DNA of 64,000 nucleotides from positions 151,651,092 through 151,715,091 of the forward strand of contig OY757011.1 of assembly GCA_963580285.1 (NCBI GenBank), given 5' to 3'. The notes under the pieces are model-generated. The model ran no database searches. It worked only from the letters and a program-made list of their open reading frames with translations, and was not told the origin of the DNA. The DNA comes from Lucinisca nassula (lineage: Eukaryota; Mollusca; Bivalvia; Lucinida; Lucinidae). How positions within the stretch are numbered: the stretch's first letter is position 1; each line of letters opens with the position of its first letter. Positions 27,401 through 39,400 of this stretch are shown here, one piece after another. Position numbers and translations under genes: made by a program.

Positions 27401-30400
27401 TCGTATATAATCATTAAATGTGATGATAATTCAAATGACTTTAAATGATGCTTGACTTGCAGTTATTGAATTGATTCATATACATAAACTGTTGTTTTCC
27501 CTCACCCATCAGGGCTTGGAGAAATATACGAGGCTGCATGGTGTATGTACTTCAGTGTTAAGCTGAAACAACCAAACATTTCAGTACTGGTAAATTAAAT
27601 GCTGCGGGTTATTTTTTCTAAATCGTAAGTAAATGGTAACACAGGCAGTACCATTCTTTTTTTCTTTCATTTTTTCATTTGGTGGGTGGGGTGATCTTAC
27701 GGTTTTTTCAAGATTATTTCACATATCGAGCCGATCGTTAATCAATGGTGGGCGAAAACTGGAGTACCCGGAGAAAAAATGACCTTCCGTTGCATAGTTT
27801 GGTGTCTCACATGTGACCAAAGCCAGACTCGGACTCAGTACCGTAATTACTTTATGTTATATTCGTGTAAGACTAAATCTCGATTTTAAAATCTGTTAGC
27901 CTGGAGTCGTCATTCTACCAACCTACAATTCTCAATACATCCAACTTATGGAAGTATAGAATTCAAAGTAACTTTTTGTGCAACCCTTGAATTGAAAGTA
28001 TTGCATAAACGTGTACATGTGCATATACGTGTACATATATACGATGTTCCCAGTGATAGGTGCAAAAGTAACATTAATTAAATTGATTGATTGATTTGAG
28101 GTTTAACGTCCCCGTCAACACTGTTAAGTTCATTTTGGAGACATTGCTTCCAATTTTGTGGGACTTTAACCCGACATTGAGATGAAATGACATCTCAAGC
28201 CCTGTCGCCCAATGAAATCAATAGGGTTTATCAGCATGGACGGTCCGACTCGCACCGCTTTGCCTGGACAGATCCTCTAAGCGGTTTACCAGTACTCGTG
28301 TGCGGGTTGGAATCGTGGAAGCATCTCGCAGCCCATATATTTCTTCAAGCCCCGATGGGAGGGGGCCGAACATTTATTAAAGTGTCTTGCCAAAGGGCAT
28401 GACATTTTCGCAACTCAGGAGCAAATGCTTTCCTTTAAGAAATCAACACATTATTTATTGTTTGATTACACCAAAGGCTCTCATGAACTTATCCGTCCGC
28501 ATTTATGAAGGTGCTGATTTTGACACAATATGGTCTTACAATGTGCTTGGATTGATGACCACTTTACCGCTAGGTTATTGCATGCTGATCAGGAATTAAA
28601 CCTGGATAGAAGTGGTTGAAAATGAGGGGCATACTCGTGTGCTATTTAGTTAACAAATTATTTGATATAAAATAGGCAAATTAGATTTGAAAGACTTAAT
28701 GTGTAATGCCAGATCTGCTGTTGTTGACATCATGGACCCTTTGTATAAAACCTACTGAATCAAGGGATCTATTAAAACCGAACCGTGCGAAAGTGCAAAT
28801 TAATTAGCCTATCAGAGTTGATCAGGAGAACGCAGGTTCGATACCTGCCGGGTTCAGCAACATTCTTGCGTGAAGATTGATTGAAATCTTTTCTACGGTC
28901 ATTCTCTCCCTTCCCCTTATTCACGAAGGGCAGTTGTCACTTTCTGGCGAAAGAATGTGCACTGTACTAGTTAATAACTTACGTATTAGCCTACCCAGAA
29001 AAGTGTGGACAGGTGAACTGACCGGCACAAAATGACCTAGTTAAGGTTGACTGGGCTTTAAACTCCAATACAAACCAACAAACCTGAAACGAACAATTAT
29101 ACGAGAAATACTATGATCCAAAATTTCGTACTTTGAACTTTTGGTGATCATGTATATGGTGTTAAAGGAATGCAATTCTCGCAACAATGCAAAATTCTTA
29201 TTTAAAAAGAAAGAAAAAAAAAAGCTGAAAAAAAGGGATCAGGTCGGGACTCGAACCAGCGATCCCATTCTTGGAGGGGGGGTGCTCTGCCGATTGCGCT
29301 ACTCGGTACAGTTACAAATTATACGATTTATAACTATTTATCTAAAACGGCACGGCCAATATTACCGGTCAAATTTGTTTTTCGTCATATCTTCCAAGTA
29401 TGAAAACAGAAACGGCTTTTTATTTTTGCTTATAAATCCTAAGCAAACTTTATAATTTACAGTATAAAAGGCTCTTGTTTAAAAAATTATTAGCAACAGG
29501 TGCGTCATAAATTAGCTACGTCAACTATGACGTCGCGATTTATTCACGTTTTCTCGGAATGACGTAATGCCCCATTTGGGCACAAAATCTCATGGCGCGT
29601 CACATATAAGCCTATGTAAAACAAATGGGCCCCAGCGGGGGCATATTTAGCCCCAGGGCTATAATTTGAACAATCTTGATAGAGGTCCACTAGACAAAGC
29701 TTCATACCAAATATCAAAGACCTGTGCTTTCTGGTTTCAGACAAGAAGATTTTTAAATGTTTTCCCTACTATAAGTCTATGTAAAACCAGTGGGCCCCCG
29801 CGCGGGCCAGGGCTATAATTTGAACAACCTTGGTAGAGGTCCATTAGACGAAGCTTCATACCAAATATCAAAGACCTTGGACAAGAAGATTTTTAAATGT
29901 TTTCTCTATATAAGCCTGCTTACCATCCATGCTAATAAACCCTATTGGTTTCATTGGGCGACAGGGCTTGAGATGTCATTTCATCTCAATGTCGGGTAAA
30001 AGTCCCACAAAATTGGAAGCAATGTCTCCAAAATGACCTTTACAGTGTTGACCAGGACATTAAACCTCAAATCAAACTAGAACTGTCAGAGGATGTGACT
30101 ATAGCCCCGCTATAGCCCTGTCAGAGGAGAAAGACTCATGAATTAAAGGTAAAGACTTGTGAGAGGGTTAAATCTCTAACAAGGTACCTACGCCTTATAG
30201 ACTTTTCGCGTTATTAGATCTGAAAAACAGTCTAAGTTAAAAAATAAGTTTTGGATAATTGAAAAAGCACATGCACATCTTCAGACCTATATGAAAACAC
30301 CTGTTAAGTTTCAAAAGGATTGACCTAGAACTGTAAGAGGAGTTGCAGTAACAAGGTAGCTACTCCCTATACATTTTAACATTAGTAGATCTCAAAAATT

Positions 30401-33400
30401 GTCTAAGTTAAAAAAGGTGATATAAGTGAAAAAAATTATTTAAGGATATTGAAAAAAGAATATGCACATCTTCAGACCTATATGAAAACACCTGTAAAGT
30501 TTCAAAAGGATTGACCTAGAACTGTAAGAGGAGTTGTGGTAACAAGGTAGCTACTCCCTATACATTTTAACATTAGTAGATCTCAAAAATTGTCTAAGTT
30601 AAAAAAGGTGAAATAAGTGAAAAAAATTATTTAAGGATAATGAAAAAAGAATATGCACATCTTCAGACCTATATGAAAACACCTGTAAAGTTTCAAAAGG
30701 ATTGACCTAGAACTGTAAGAGGAGTTGTGGTCACAAGGTAGCTACTCCCTATACATTTTAACATTAGTAGATCTCAAAAATTGTCTAAGTTAAACAAGAG
30801 GGCCCAATGGCCCTATATCGCTCACCTGTTTACCAGAAAATCATTAGTGTAGGAGACCACTTGACATTGCTATATACTAAATATCTAAGCTCAGGCAAAG
30901 CGGTGTCCATGCTTATAAACCCTACTGGTTTCATTGGGCAACAGGGCTTGAGATGTAATTTCATCTCAATGTCGGGTAAAAGTCCTACAAAATTGGAAGA
31001 GACATCTCCAAAATGACCTATACAGTGTTGACGGGGATGTAAAACCTCAAATCAAACAAAATCTGTGCCTTATGGTTTTGGAGAAAAAGATTTTTTTAAA
31101 GTTTTTTCCAGTATAAGTCTATAGGAGCTAATGAGGCCTGGGGCTTGGCCAATTTTGACCCAAAGGGCACGGTTGGCAGGATTTATGTAGGCGACCATTT
31201 TGTGTTGCTATATACTAAATATCTAAGGTCTGTACTTCATGGTTTCAAAGAATTTTGAAGCTTTTTTCCATTATAATTTTGTTGGAGTTAAGGGGCCACA
31301 GGATTTGGACCCCAAGACATGATTGGCAGGATTCATGTAGGCGACCACTCGACATTGCTACATGCTAAATACCTAAGCTCTGGGACTTATGGTTTCAGAG
31401 AAGAAGATTTTTGAAGATTTGTTTACCCCATTTTAAGTTGTTTTTTTTTCATTATAAGGGCCCTGTGGTTTCAGAGGAGAAGATTTTTGAAGTTTCTCCA
31501 ATTGTAAGTCTATGGAAGCTTAAGACCCCTGGGGTGTGGCCAATTTGGATCCCAGGGGCATACCTGGCAGGATTAATGTAGGTGGCCACTTGACGTTGCT
31601 ACATACTAAACATCTAAGCTCTGGGCCTTATGGTTTCATAGAAGAAGATTGTTTAAGTTTTTTTCCATTATAAGTCTATCGGAGGTGATGAGCTCAGGTG
31701 TGGCCAATTTTGACCCCAGGGGCAGGGTAAGCAGGATTTATGTAGCTGGCTATTTATGTTGCTAGACACTAAATATCTAAGTTCTGTGCTTCACAGTTTC
31801 TGAGAAGAAGATTTTTGAAGCTTTTTTCCATTATGAGTCTATGGGAGCTAAGGGGCCCCGGGGCGTGGCCCATTTGGACCCCAGGGGCATGATTAGCAGG
31901 AAATATGTAGGAGACCACTTGCAGTTGCTACATGCTAAATATCTAAGCTCTGGGCTCTGTGTTTTCAGAGAAGAAGATTTTTGAATTTTTTTTTCATTAT
32001 GCGTCTATGGGAGCTATGGGGGTCCCAGGGTGTGGCCCATTTGGACCCCAGGGGCATGATTGGCAGGATTTATGTAGGTGACCACTTGTCATTGCTACAT
32101 GCTAAATATCTAAGCTCTGGGCCCTGTGGTTTCAGAGAAGAAGATTTTTGAAGCTTTTTTCCATTATGAGTCTATAGGAGCTAAAGGGCCCCAGGGCGTG
32201 GCCCGTTTGGACCCCAGGGGTATGATTGGCAGGAATTACGTATGTGACCACTTGCCATTGCTACATGCTAAATATCTAAGCTCTGGGCCCTGTGGTTTCC
32301 GAGAAGATTTTTGAAGCTTTTTGTTCCATTATGAGTCTATAGGAGCTAACTGGCCCCTGGGCGTGGCCCTTTTGGACCCCAGGGGCATGATTGGCAGGAA
32401 TTATGTAGGTGACCATTTGCCATTGCTACATACTAAATATCTAAGCTCTGGGCGCTGTGGTTTCCGAGAAGAAGATTTTTGAAGCTTTTTTTCCATTATG
32501 AGTCTATGGGAGTGAAGGGGCCCCGGGGCGTGGCCCATTTGGAACCCAGGGGCATGATTGGCAGGAATCATGTAGGTGACCAATTGGTGTTCCTACATGC
32601 TAAATATCTAAACTCTGGGCCCTGTGGTTTCAGAGAACAAGATTTTTGAAGCTTTTTTTACCACTATGAGTCTATAGGAGCTAAAGGGCCCCGGGGCATG
32701 GCCCATTTGGAACTTAGGAACATGATTGGCAGGATTTATGTAGGTGACCACTTGCCCTTGCTACATGCCAAATATCTCAGCTCTGTGCCCTCTGGTTTCA
32801 GAGAAGATTTTTGAAGCTTTTTTCCATTATGAGTCTATAGGAGCTAAAGGGCCCCGGGGCGTGGCCTGTTTGGACCCCAGGGGCATGATTGGCAGAAATT
32901 ATGTATGTGACCACTTGCCATTGCTACATGCTAAATATCTAAGCTCTGGGCCCTGTGGTTTCCGAGAAGAAGATTTTTGAAACTTTTTGTTCCATTATGA
33001 GTCTATGGGAGTGAAGGGGCCCCAGGGCTTCGCCCATTTGGAACCCAGGGGGATGATTGGCAGGAATTATGTAGGTGGCCACTGGCCATTGCTACATGCT
33101 AAATATCTAGGCTCTGGGCCCTGTGGTTTCAGAGAAGAAGATATTTGAAGCTTTTTTTCCATTATGAGTCTATGGGAGCTAAGGGGCCCTGGGGTGTGAC
33201 CAATTTGGACCCCAGAGGCATAATTGGCAGGAATTATGTAGGTGACCACTTGCCGTTGCTACATGCCAAATATCGCAGCTCTGGGCCCTGTGGTTTCAGA
33301 GAAGAAGATTTTTGAAGCTTTTTTCCATTATGAGTCTATAGGAGCTAAAGGGCCCCAGGGCGTGGCCCGTTTGGAACCCAGGGGCATGATTGGCAGGAAT

Positions 33401-36400
33401 TATGTAGGTGACCACTTGCCCTTGCTATATGCTAAATATCTAAGCTCTGGGCCCTGTGGTTTCCGAGAAGAAGATTTTTGAAGCTTTTTGTTCCATTGTG
33501 AGTCTATGGGAGCGAAGGGGCCCCGGGGCGTGGCCAATGTGGACCCCAGGGGCATGATTGGCAGGAATTATGTAGGTGACCACCGGCCGTTGCTACATGC
33601 TAAATATCTTAGATCTGGGCCCTGTGGTTTCCAAGAAGAAGATTTTTGAAGCTTTTAGTTCCATTATGAGTCTATGGGAGCGAAGGGGCCCCAGGGCGTC
33701 GCCCATTTGGAACCCAGAGGCATGATTGGCAGGAATTATGTAGGTGGCCATTTGCCCTTGCTACATGCTAAATATCTAAGCTCTGGGCCCTGTGGTTTCA
33801 GAGAAGAAGATTTTTGAAGCTTTTTGTTCCATTATGAGTCTATGGGAGCTAAGGGGCCCCGGGGTGGGACCAATTTGGACCCCAGGGGCATGATTGGCAG
33901 GATTAATGTAGGTTACCACTTGCTGTTGCTACATGCTAAATATCGCAGCTCTGGGCCCTGTGGTTTCAGAGAAGAAGATTTTTAAAGCTTTTTGTTCCAT
34001 TGTGAGTCTATGGGAGCGAAGGGGCCCCAGGGCGTGGCCAATGTGGACCCCAGCGGCATGATTGGCAGGAATTATGTAGGTGACCACTGGCCGTTGCTAC
34101 ATGCTAAATATCTTAGCTCTGGGCCCTGTGGTTTCTGAGAAGAAGATTTTTGAAGCTTTTTGTTCCATTATGAGTCTATGGGAGATGGGAGCGAAGGGGC
34201 CCCAGGGCGTCGCCCATTTGGAACCCAGGGGCATGATTGGCAGGAATTATGTAGGTGGCCACTGGCCGTTGCTACATGCTAAATATCTAAGCTCTGGGCC
34301 CTGTGGTTTCAGAGAAGAAGATTTTTGAAGCTTTTTGTTCCATTATGAGTCTATGGGAGCTATGGGGCCCCGTGGTGGGACCAATTTGGACCCCAGGGGC
34401 ATGATTGGCAGGAATTATGTAGGTGGCCACTGGCCGTCGCTACATGCTAAATATCTAAGCTCTGGGCCCTGTGGTTTCAGAGAAGAAGATTTTTGAAGCT
34501 TTTTATTCAATTATGAGTCTATGGGAGCGAAGGGGCCCCAGGGCGTCGCCCATTTGGAACCCAGGGGCATGATTGGCAGGAATTATGTAGGTGACCACTT
34601 GCCCTTGCCATATGCTAAATATCTAAGCTCTGGGTCCTGTGGTTTCCGAGAAGAAGATTTTTGAAGCTTTTTGTTCCATTGTGAGTCTATGGGAGCGAAG
34701 GGGCCTTGGGGCGTGGCCAATGTGGACCCCAGGGGCATGATTGGCAGGAATTATGTAGGTGACCCCTGGCCGTTCCTACATGCTAAATATCTTAGCTCAG
34801 GGCCCTGTGGTTTCAGAGAAGAAGATATTTTAATTTTTTCCCATTGTAAGTCTATGGGAGCTGTATGTTGCCATAGCAACCAGAATTCCAATCTGATCAG
34901 CCCAAAAACCTTATGCAGCCTTTCCCCCTACCTGGTGATGCTTCTCATGAAATTTGATCAAGATTGACCATGGGGTATTAGAGATATACTTATTTGAAAT
35001 TGTTTACGGACGCACGCATGCACGGACGGACAAAAAGGGACCACAAAAGCTCACCTTGTCACTACCTGACAGGTGCGGTAAAAAGGTGAAATAAGTGAAA
35101 AAAATTATTTAAGGATAATGAAAAAAGAATATGCACATCTTCAGACCTATATGAAAACACCTGTAAAGTTTCAAAAGGATTGACCTAGAACTGTAAGAGG
35201 AGTTGCAGAAACAAGGTAGCTACTCCCTATACATTTTAACATTAGTAGATCTCAAAAATTGTCTAAGTTAAAAAAGGTGAAATAAGTGAAAAAAATTATT
35301 TAAGGATAATGAAAAAATAATATGCACATCTTCAGACCTATATGAAAACACCTGTAAAGTTTCAAAAGGATTGACCTAGAACTGTAAGAGGAGTTGCGGT
35401 CACAAGGTAGCTACTCCCTATACATTTTAACATTAGTAGATCTCAAAAATTGTCTAAGTTAAAAAAGGTGAAATAAGTGAAAAAAATTATTTAAGGATAA
35501 TGAAAAAAGAATATGCACATCTTCATACCTATATGAAAACACTTGTAAAGTTTCAAAAGGATTGACCTAGAACTGTAAGCGGAGTTGTGGTCACAAGGTA
35601 GCTACTCCCTATACATTTTAACATTAGTAGATCTCAAAAATTGTCTAAGTTAAAAAAGGTGAAATAAGTGAAAAAAATTATTTAAGGATAATGAAAAAAG
35701 AATATGCACATCTTCAGACCTATATGAAAACACCTGTAAAGTTTCAAAAGGATTGACCTAGAACTGTAAGAGGAGTTGCGGTAACAAGGTACCCACTATG
35801 AAATATTACAGACAGACAGACAGAAAGACAGACGGAATTCCGGACAAGCCAAATCCAATATAGCCCCCACTTTTTCAAAGTGGGGCTATAACAAACTATC
35901 CAGAGAGGTTCTCTTCTACTGAAGGAGGTTCTGTACTATTGACGCAGCAAACACAAAGTTGCTAGGCCCAGTTGGTCAAATCGTTGTAAGCTTAACAAGC
36001 TCGCCAGTTGTCATATTGTTAACTGTTCTAGCAAGTACAGTAATTTAGTATTTTTGTTAAATAAATTTGAGCAAAAGCTGCTCACATTTTTTTCAGCAAA
36101 AATCTTAGCAATTTCGCCATATTTAGTGATCAAAGTTTTAACGATATGTTCTCTAACAACATCGTTAGTTTTGACCAACTGCCTCTGCTCATCTCTGTTG
36201 TTTACAAATGGCTAAAATAGGTTTTGAATTTCTCCTGATGTGGGTCAAATATTATCATCCTGTTGTGACAGATTTGCCCAAATACAATGAGAAGTGTTCT
36301 TTCATGAGACAATACTCATCAGACACAGTAGGCCCCTGCCCAATGGGGCTGGAAGAAATAAATGGGCTGCATGATGCTTCCACGCAGAGCTGAAACCGAC

Positions 36401-39400
36401 CCGCACCCGAGTACTGGTAAACCGCTTAGAGAATCTAAGTCTGCCCAGGGAAAGTGGTGCGAGTCGGCCCTTCCATGCTTATAAACCCTAATGGTTTCAT
36501 TGGGGGGCAGGGCTTGAAATGTCAGATCATCTCAATGCCGGGTAAAAGTCCCACAAAATTGGAAGCAACGTCTCCAAAATGACCTTTACAGTGTTGATGG
36601 GGACATTAAACCTCAAATCAAAGAAACAAATCATCAGACACAGTAAGTTAAAATTGATATGCTATCAATATAACACTACAAAATGTTTAGCATGGGAGAA
36701 CCCAACAAATGCCATCTAAGACAGGGTAATGGCTAAAGGGCTATGAATATTATATCAATGAAGAGGAAACACTTCTAAAACTTTTATGAGAAGACAAGTG
36801 TTTTTTTTTCTAAGTCTAAAGAGGGCCATGATGGCCCTGGATCGCTCACCTGATCCATAGAGTAACACATGGGCCCCGGGGAGGGCTATTATTGACCTCA
36901 GGGCTATAATGTGCATAATGCTGAGGGAGGTCTAAAAAGGTGAAGCTTCATATCAAATATCAAGAAAGGCTATAATTTGAACAATCTTGGCAAAGGTCCA
37001 CTAGATGGAGCTACACACCAAATATCAAAGACCTGGGCCTTGTGGTTTCAGAGAAGAAGACTTTTTTAAAGATATTCCCTACATAAGCCTATGTAAAACC
37101 ACATGGTCCCAGAGGGGGGAGCATTTTTTGGCCTCAGGGCTATAATTTAAACAATCTTGATAGAGGTCCACTAGATGAAGCTTCACACCAAATATCAAAG
37201 ACCTGGGCCTTGCTGTTTCAGAGAAGAAGATTTTCAAAGATTATCTCTATATACGTCTATGTAAAACCAAAGGGCCCCGGAGCAAGGGCATTTTTGGCCC
37301 CAGGGCTATAATGTGAACAATCTTGGTAGAGGTCCACTAGATGAAGCTACATACCAAATATCAAAGACATGGGCCTTGCAGTTTCAGAGATTTTTTGAGA
37401 TTTCCCTATATAAGTCTATGTAAAACCATAGGGTCTGGGGGCTAGGGCATTTTTGGCCCCAGGGCTATAATTTGAACAATCTTGATAGAGGTCCAGTAGA
37501 TGAAATTTCACACCAAATATCAAAGACCTAGGCCTTGTGGTTTCACAGAAGAAGATTTTTAAAGATTTTCCCTCTATAAGTTTATGTAAAACCAAAGGGT
37601 CCCGAGAAGAGGGCATTTTTGGTCCCAGCACTATAATTTGAACAATCTTTGTAGGGGTCCACTAGATGAAGCTACATACCAAATATCAAAGACCTGGGCC
37701 TTGTGGTTTCAGAGAAGAAGATTTCTAAAGATTTTCCCTATATAAGCCAATGTAAAATCAAAGGGCCCCGGAGTGGGGGCATTTTGGGCCACAGGGCTAT
37801 AATTTGAACAATCTTGGTAGCGGTCCACTAGATGAAGCTACATACCAAATATCAAAGACCTGGGCCTTTCAGTTTAAGAGAAGAAGATTTTTAAAGATTT
37901 TCCCTATGTAAGCCCATGTAAAATCAAAGGGCCCTGGAGCGGGGGCATTTTTGGCCCCAGCATTATAATTTGAACAATCTTTGTAGGGGTCCACTAGATG
38001 AAGCTTCATACCATATATCAAAGACCTGGGCCTTCGGTTTCAGAAAAGAAGATTTTTAAAGATTTTCCCTATATAAGACAATGTAAAACCAAAGGGCCCC
38101 GGGGCGGGGGCATTTTTGGCCCGAGCACTATAATTTGAACAATCTTGGTAGCGGTCCACTAGATGAAGCTTCATACCAAATAGCAAAGACCTGGGCCTTG
38201 CAGTTTCAGAGAAGAAGATTTTTAAAGATTTTCCCTCTATAAGCCTATGTAAAACCAAAGGGCCCCGGGGCGGGGGCATTTTTGGCCCCAGCACTATAAT
38301 TTGAACAATCTTGGTAGGGGTCCACTAGATGAAGCTACATACCAAATATCAAAGACCTGGGCTATAATTTGAACAATCTTGGTAGCAGTCCACTACATGA
38401 AGCTACATACCAAATATCAAAGACCTGGGCCTTGCGGTTTCAGAGAAGAAGATTTTTAAAGATTTTCCCTATATAAGCCCATGTAAAACCAAAGGGCCCT
38501 GGGGCGGGGGCATTTTTGGCCCCAGCACTATAATTTGAACAATCTTGGTAGGGGTCCACTAGATGAAGCTTCATACCAAATATCAAAGACCTGGGCCTTG
38601 TGGTTTCAGAGAAGAAGATTTTTTAAGTTTTCAGTGAAAAAAATCTATTTTTGGCTCCTGTGACCCAGATGTGCAACAGACCGGAACCATTTGAACAACT
38701 TTGAATGGGGACCATCTAAGGATCATTCCTGTGAAGTTTGGTCAAAATCCAATCAGTGGTTTAGGAGGAGATGTCGTTTGAAGAAATTGTCTATGCACAC
38801 ACACACGCACGCACACATGCACTGACGACGGACGACGGACGAAAAGTGATCACAAAAGCACACCTTGTCACTACGTGACAGGTGAGCTAAAAATGGTCCT
38901 TTGCAGAGAGCCAGAAATGGTGGAAACAAAATGTATCAGATGCATTAAAGCTCCCTTCAGACTTCAGAAAGATAGAAATGTGATGCTGATGGTCAGAAAT
39001 TTACTACAAACTCACTTAAATGGATTGGTATATGGCAGGGCAATAGCAAACACACTCATGTATTCATCCTCTACAAAGTTGGCATACATCTTTGGAAGAC
39101 GCACAATACCTGTGAAAACAGAATATGTAAACAGAATATGTAAAATGTACTGCACAATGCAAATATTTAATGTAAGAAAAAGATGCATAGTTGTATCTTA
39201 AATAGAATAGTTTTAAAGATACCACTAGAAAAACACAGGTAGTCCATTCCTGATCAATAAACATGGTCAATGTCATCAAAATCTAACCTATCTTTGGACC
39301 TAAAAACATCCCTATACCACTGGTGACAGGAGAACGCAAGTTTGATTTCTATCTCCCAGAGTTTTTCTTAAGCAATTTGTTTTACGAGGACTTTCAAATA

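Larger units (their letters stand above)
23606..29603. mobile_element. Large TIR element (about 6.0 kb) inserted in the 166-bp array
   Basis: The first 34 bases (GTGACCAGCCATGAGATTTT, then GGGTCCAAATGGGG) match the complement of the last 34 (GTGACGCGCCATGAGATTTT, then GTGCCCAAATGGGG) with four mismatches. The outside flanks are both array sequence; ATAT precedes and follows (23602-23605, 29604-29607), and joining the flanks restores the monomer phrase CCATATAAGCC. This fits a DNA transposon with a 4-bp target duplication. No transposase-like frame is visible; the interior holds the HLE at 24225, S1/S3/S5 SINEs and unique AT-rich DNA. Class unknown. Confidence 0.65.
30077..35891 (+). mobile_element. 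Helitron-like element with 191-bp tandem core, interrupted
   Basis: Starts CTAGAACTGTCAGAGGATGT and ends with hairpin ATAGCCCCCACTTT/AAAGTGGGGCTAT plus AA, preceded by GACAGACAGACGG. The core has exact 191-bp spacing: GCACATCTTC at 30273, 30464, 30655, then 35133, 35324, 35515, 35706. The break between the third and fourth units is the 4287-bp element at 30795-35081. Confidence 0.8.

Noticed and set aside
30795..34967. Series of 60-98-codon frames sharing [14 protein letters not shown] words, possible repeat-protein gene
   Set aside because: Each frame is one unit of the 168-bp tandem core; frames break at unit indels and substitutions do not favour synonymous change by eye.
21821..38890. 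CRISPR-like regular repeats
   Set aside because: Units of 144-191 bp are contiguous tandem copies without unique spacers, and the context is eukaryotic.
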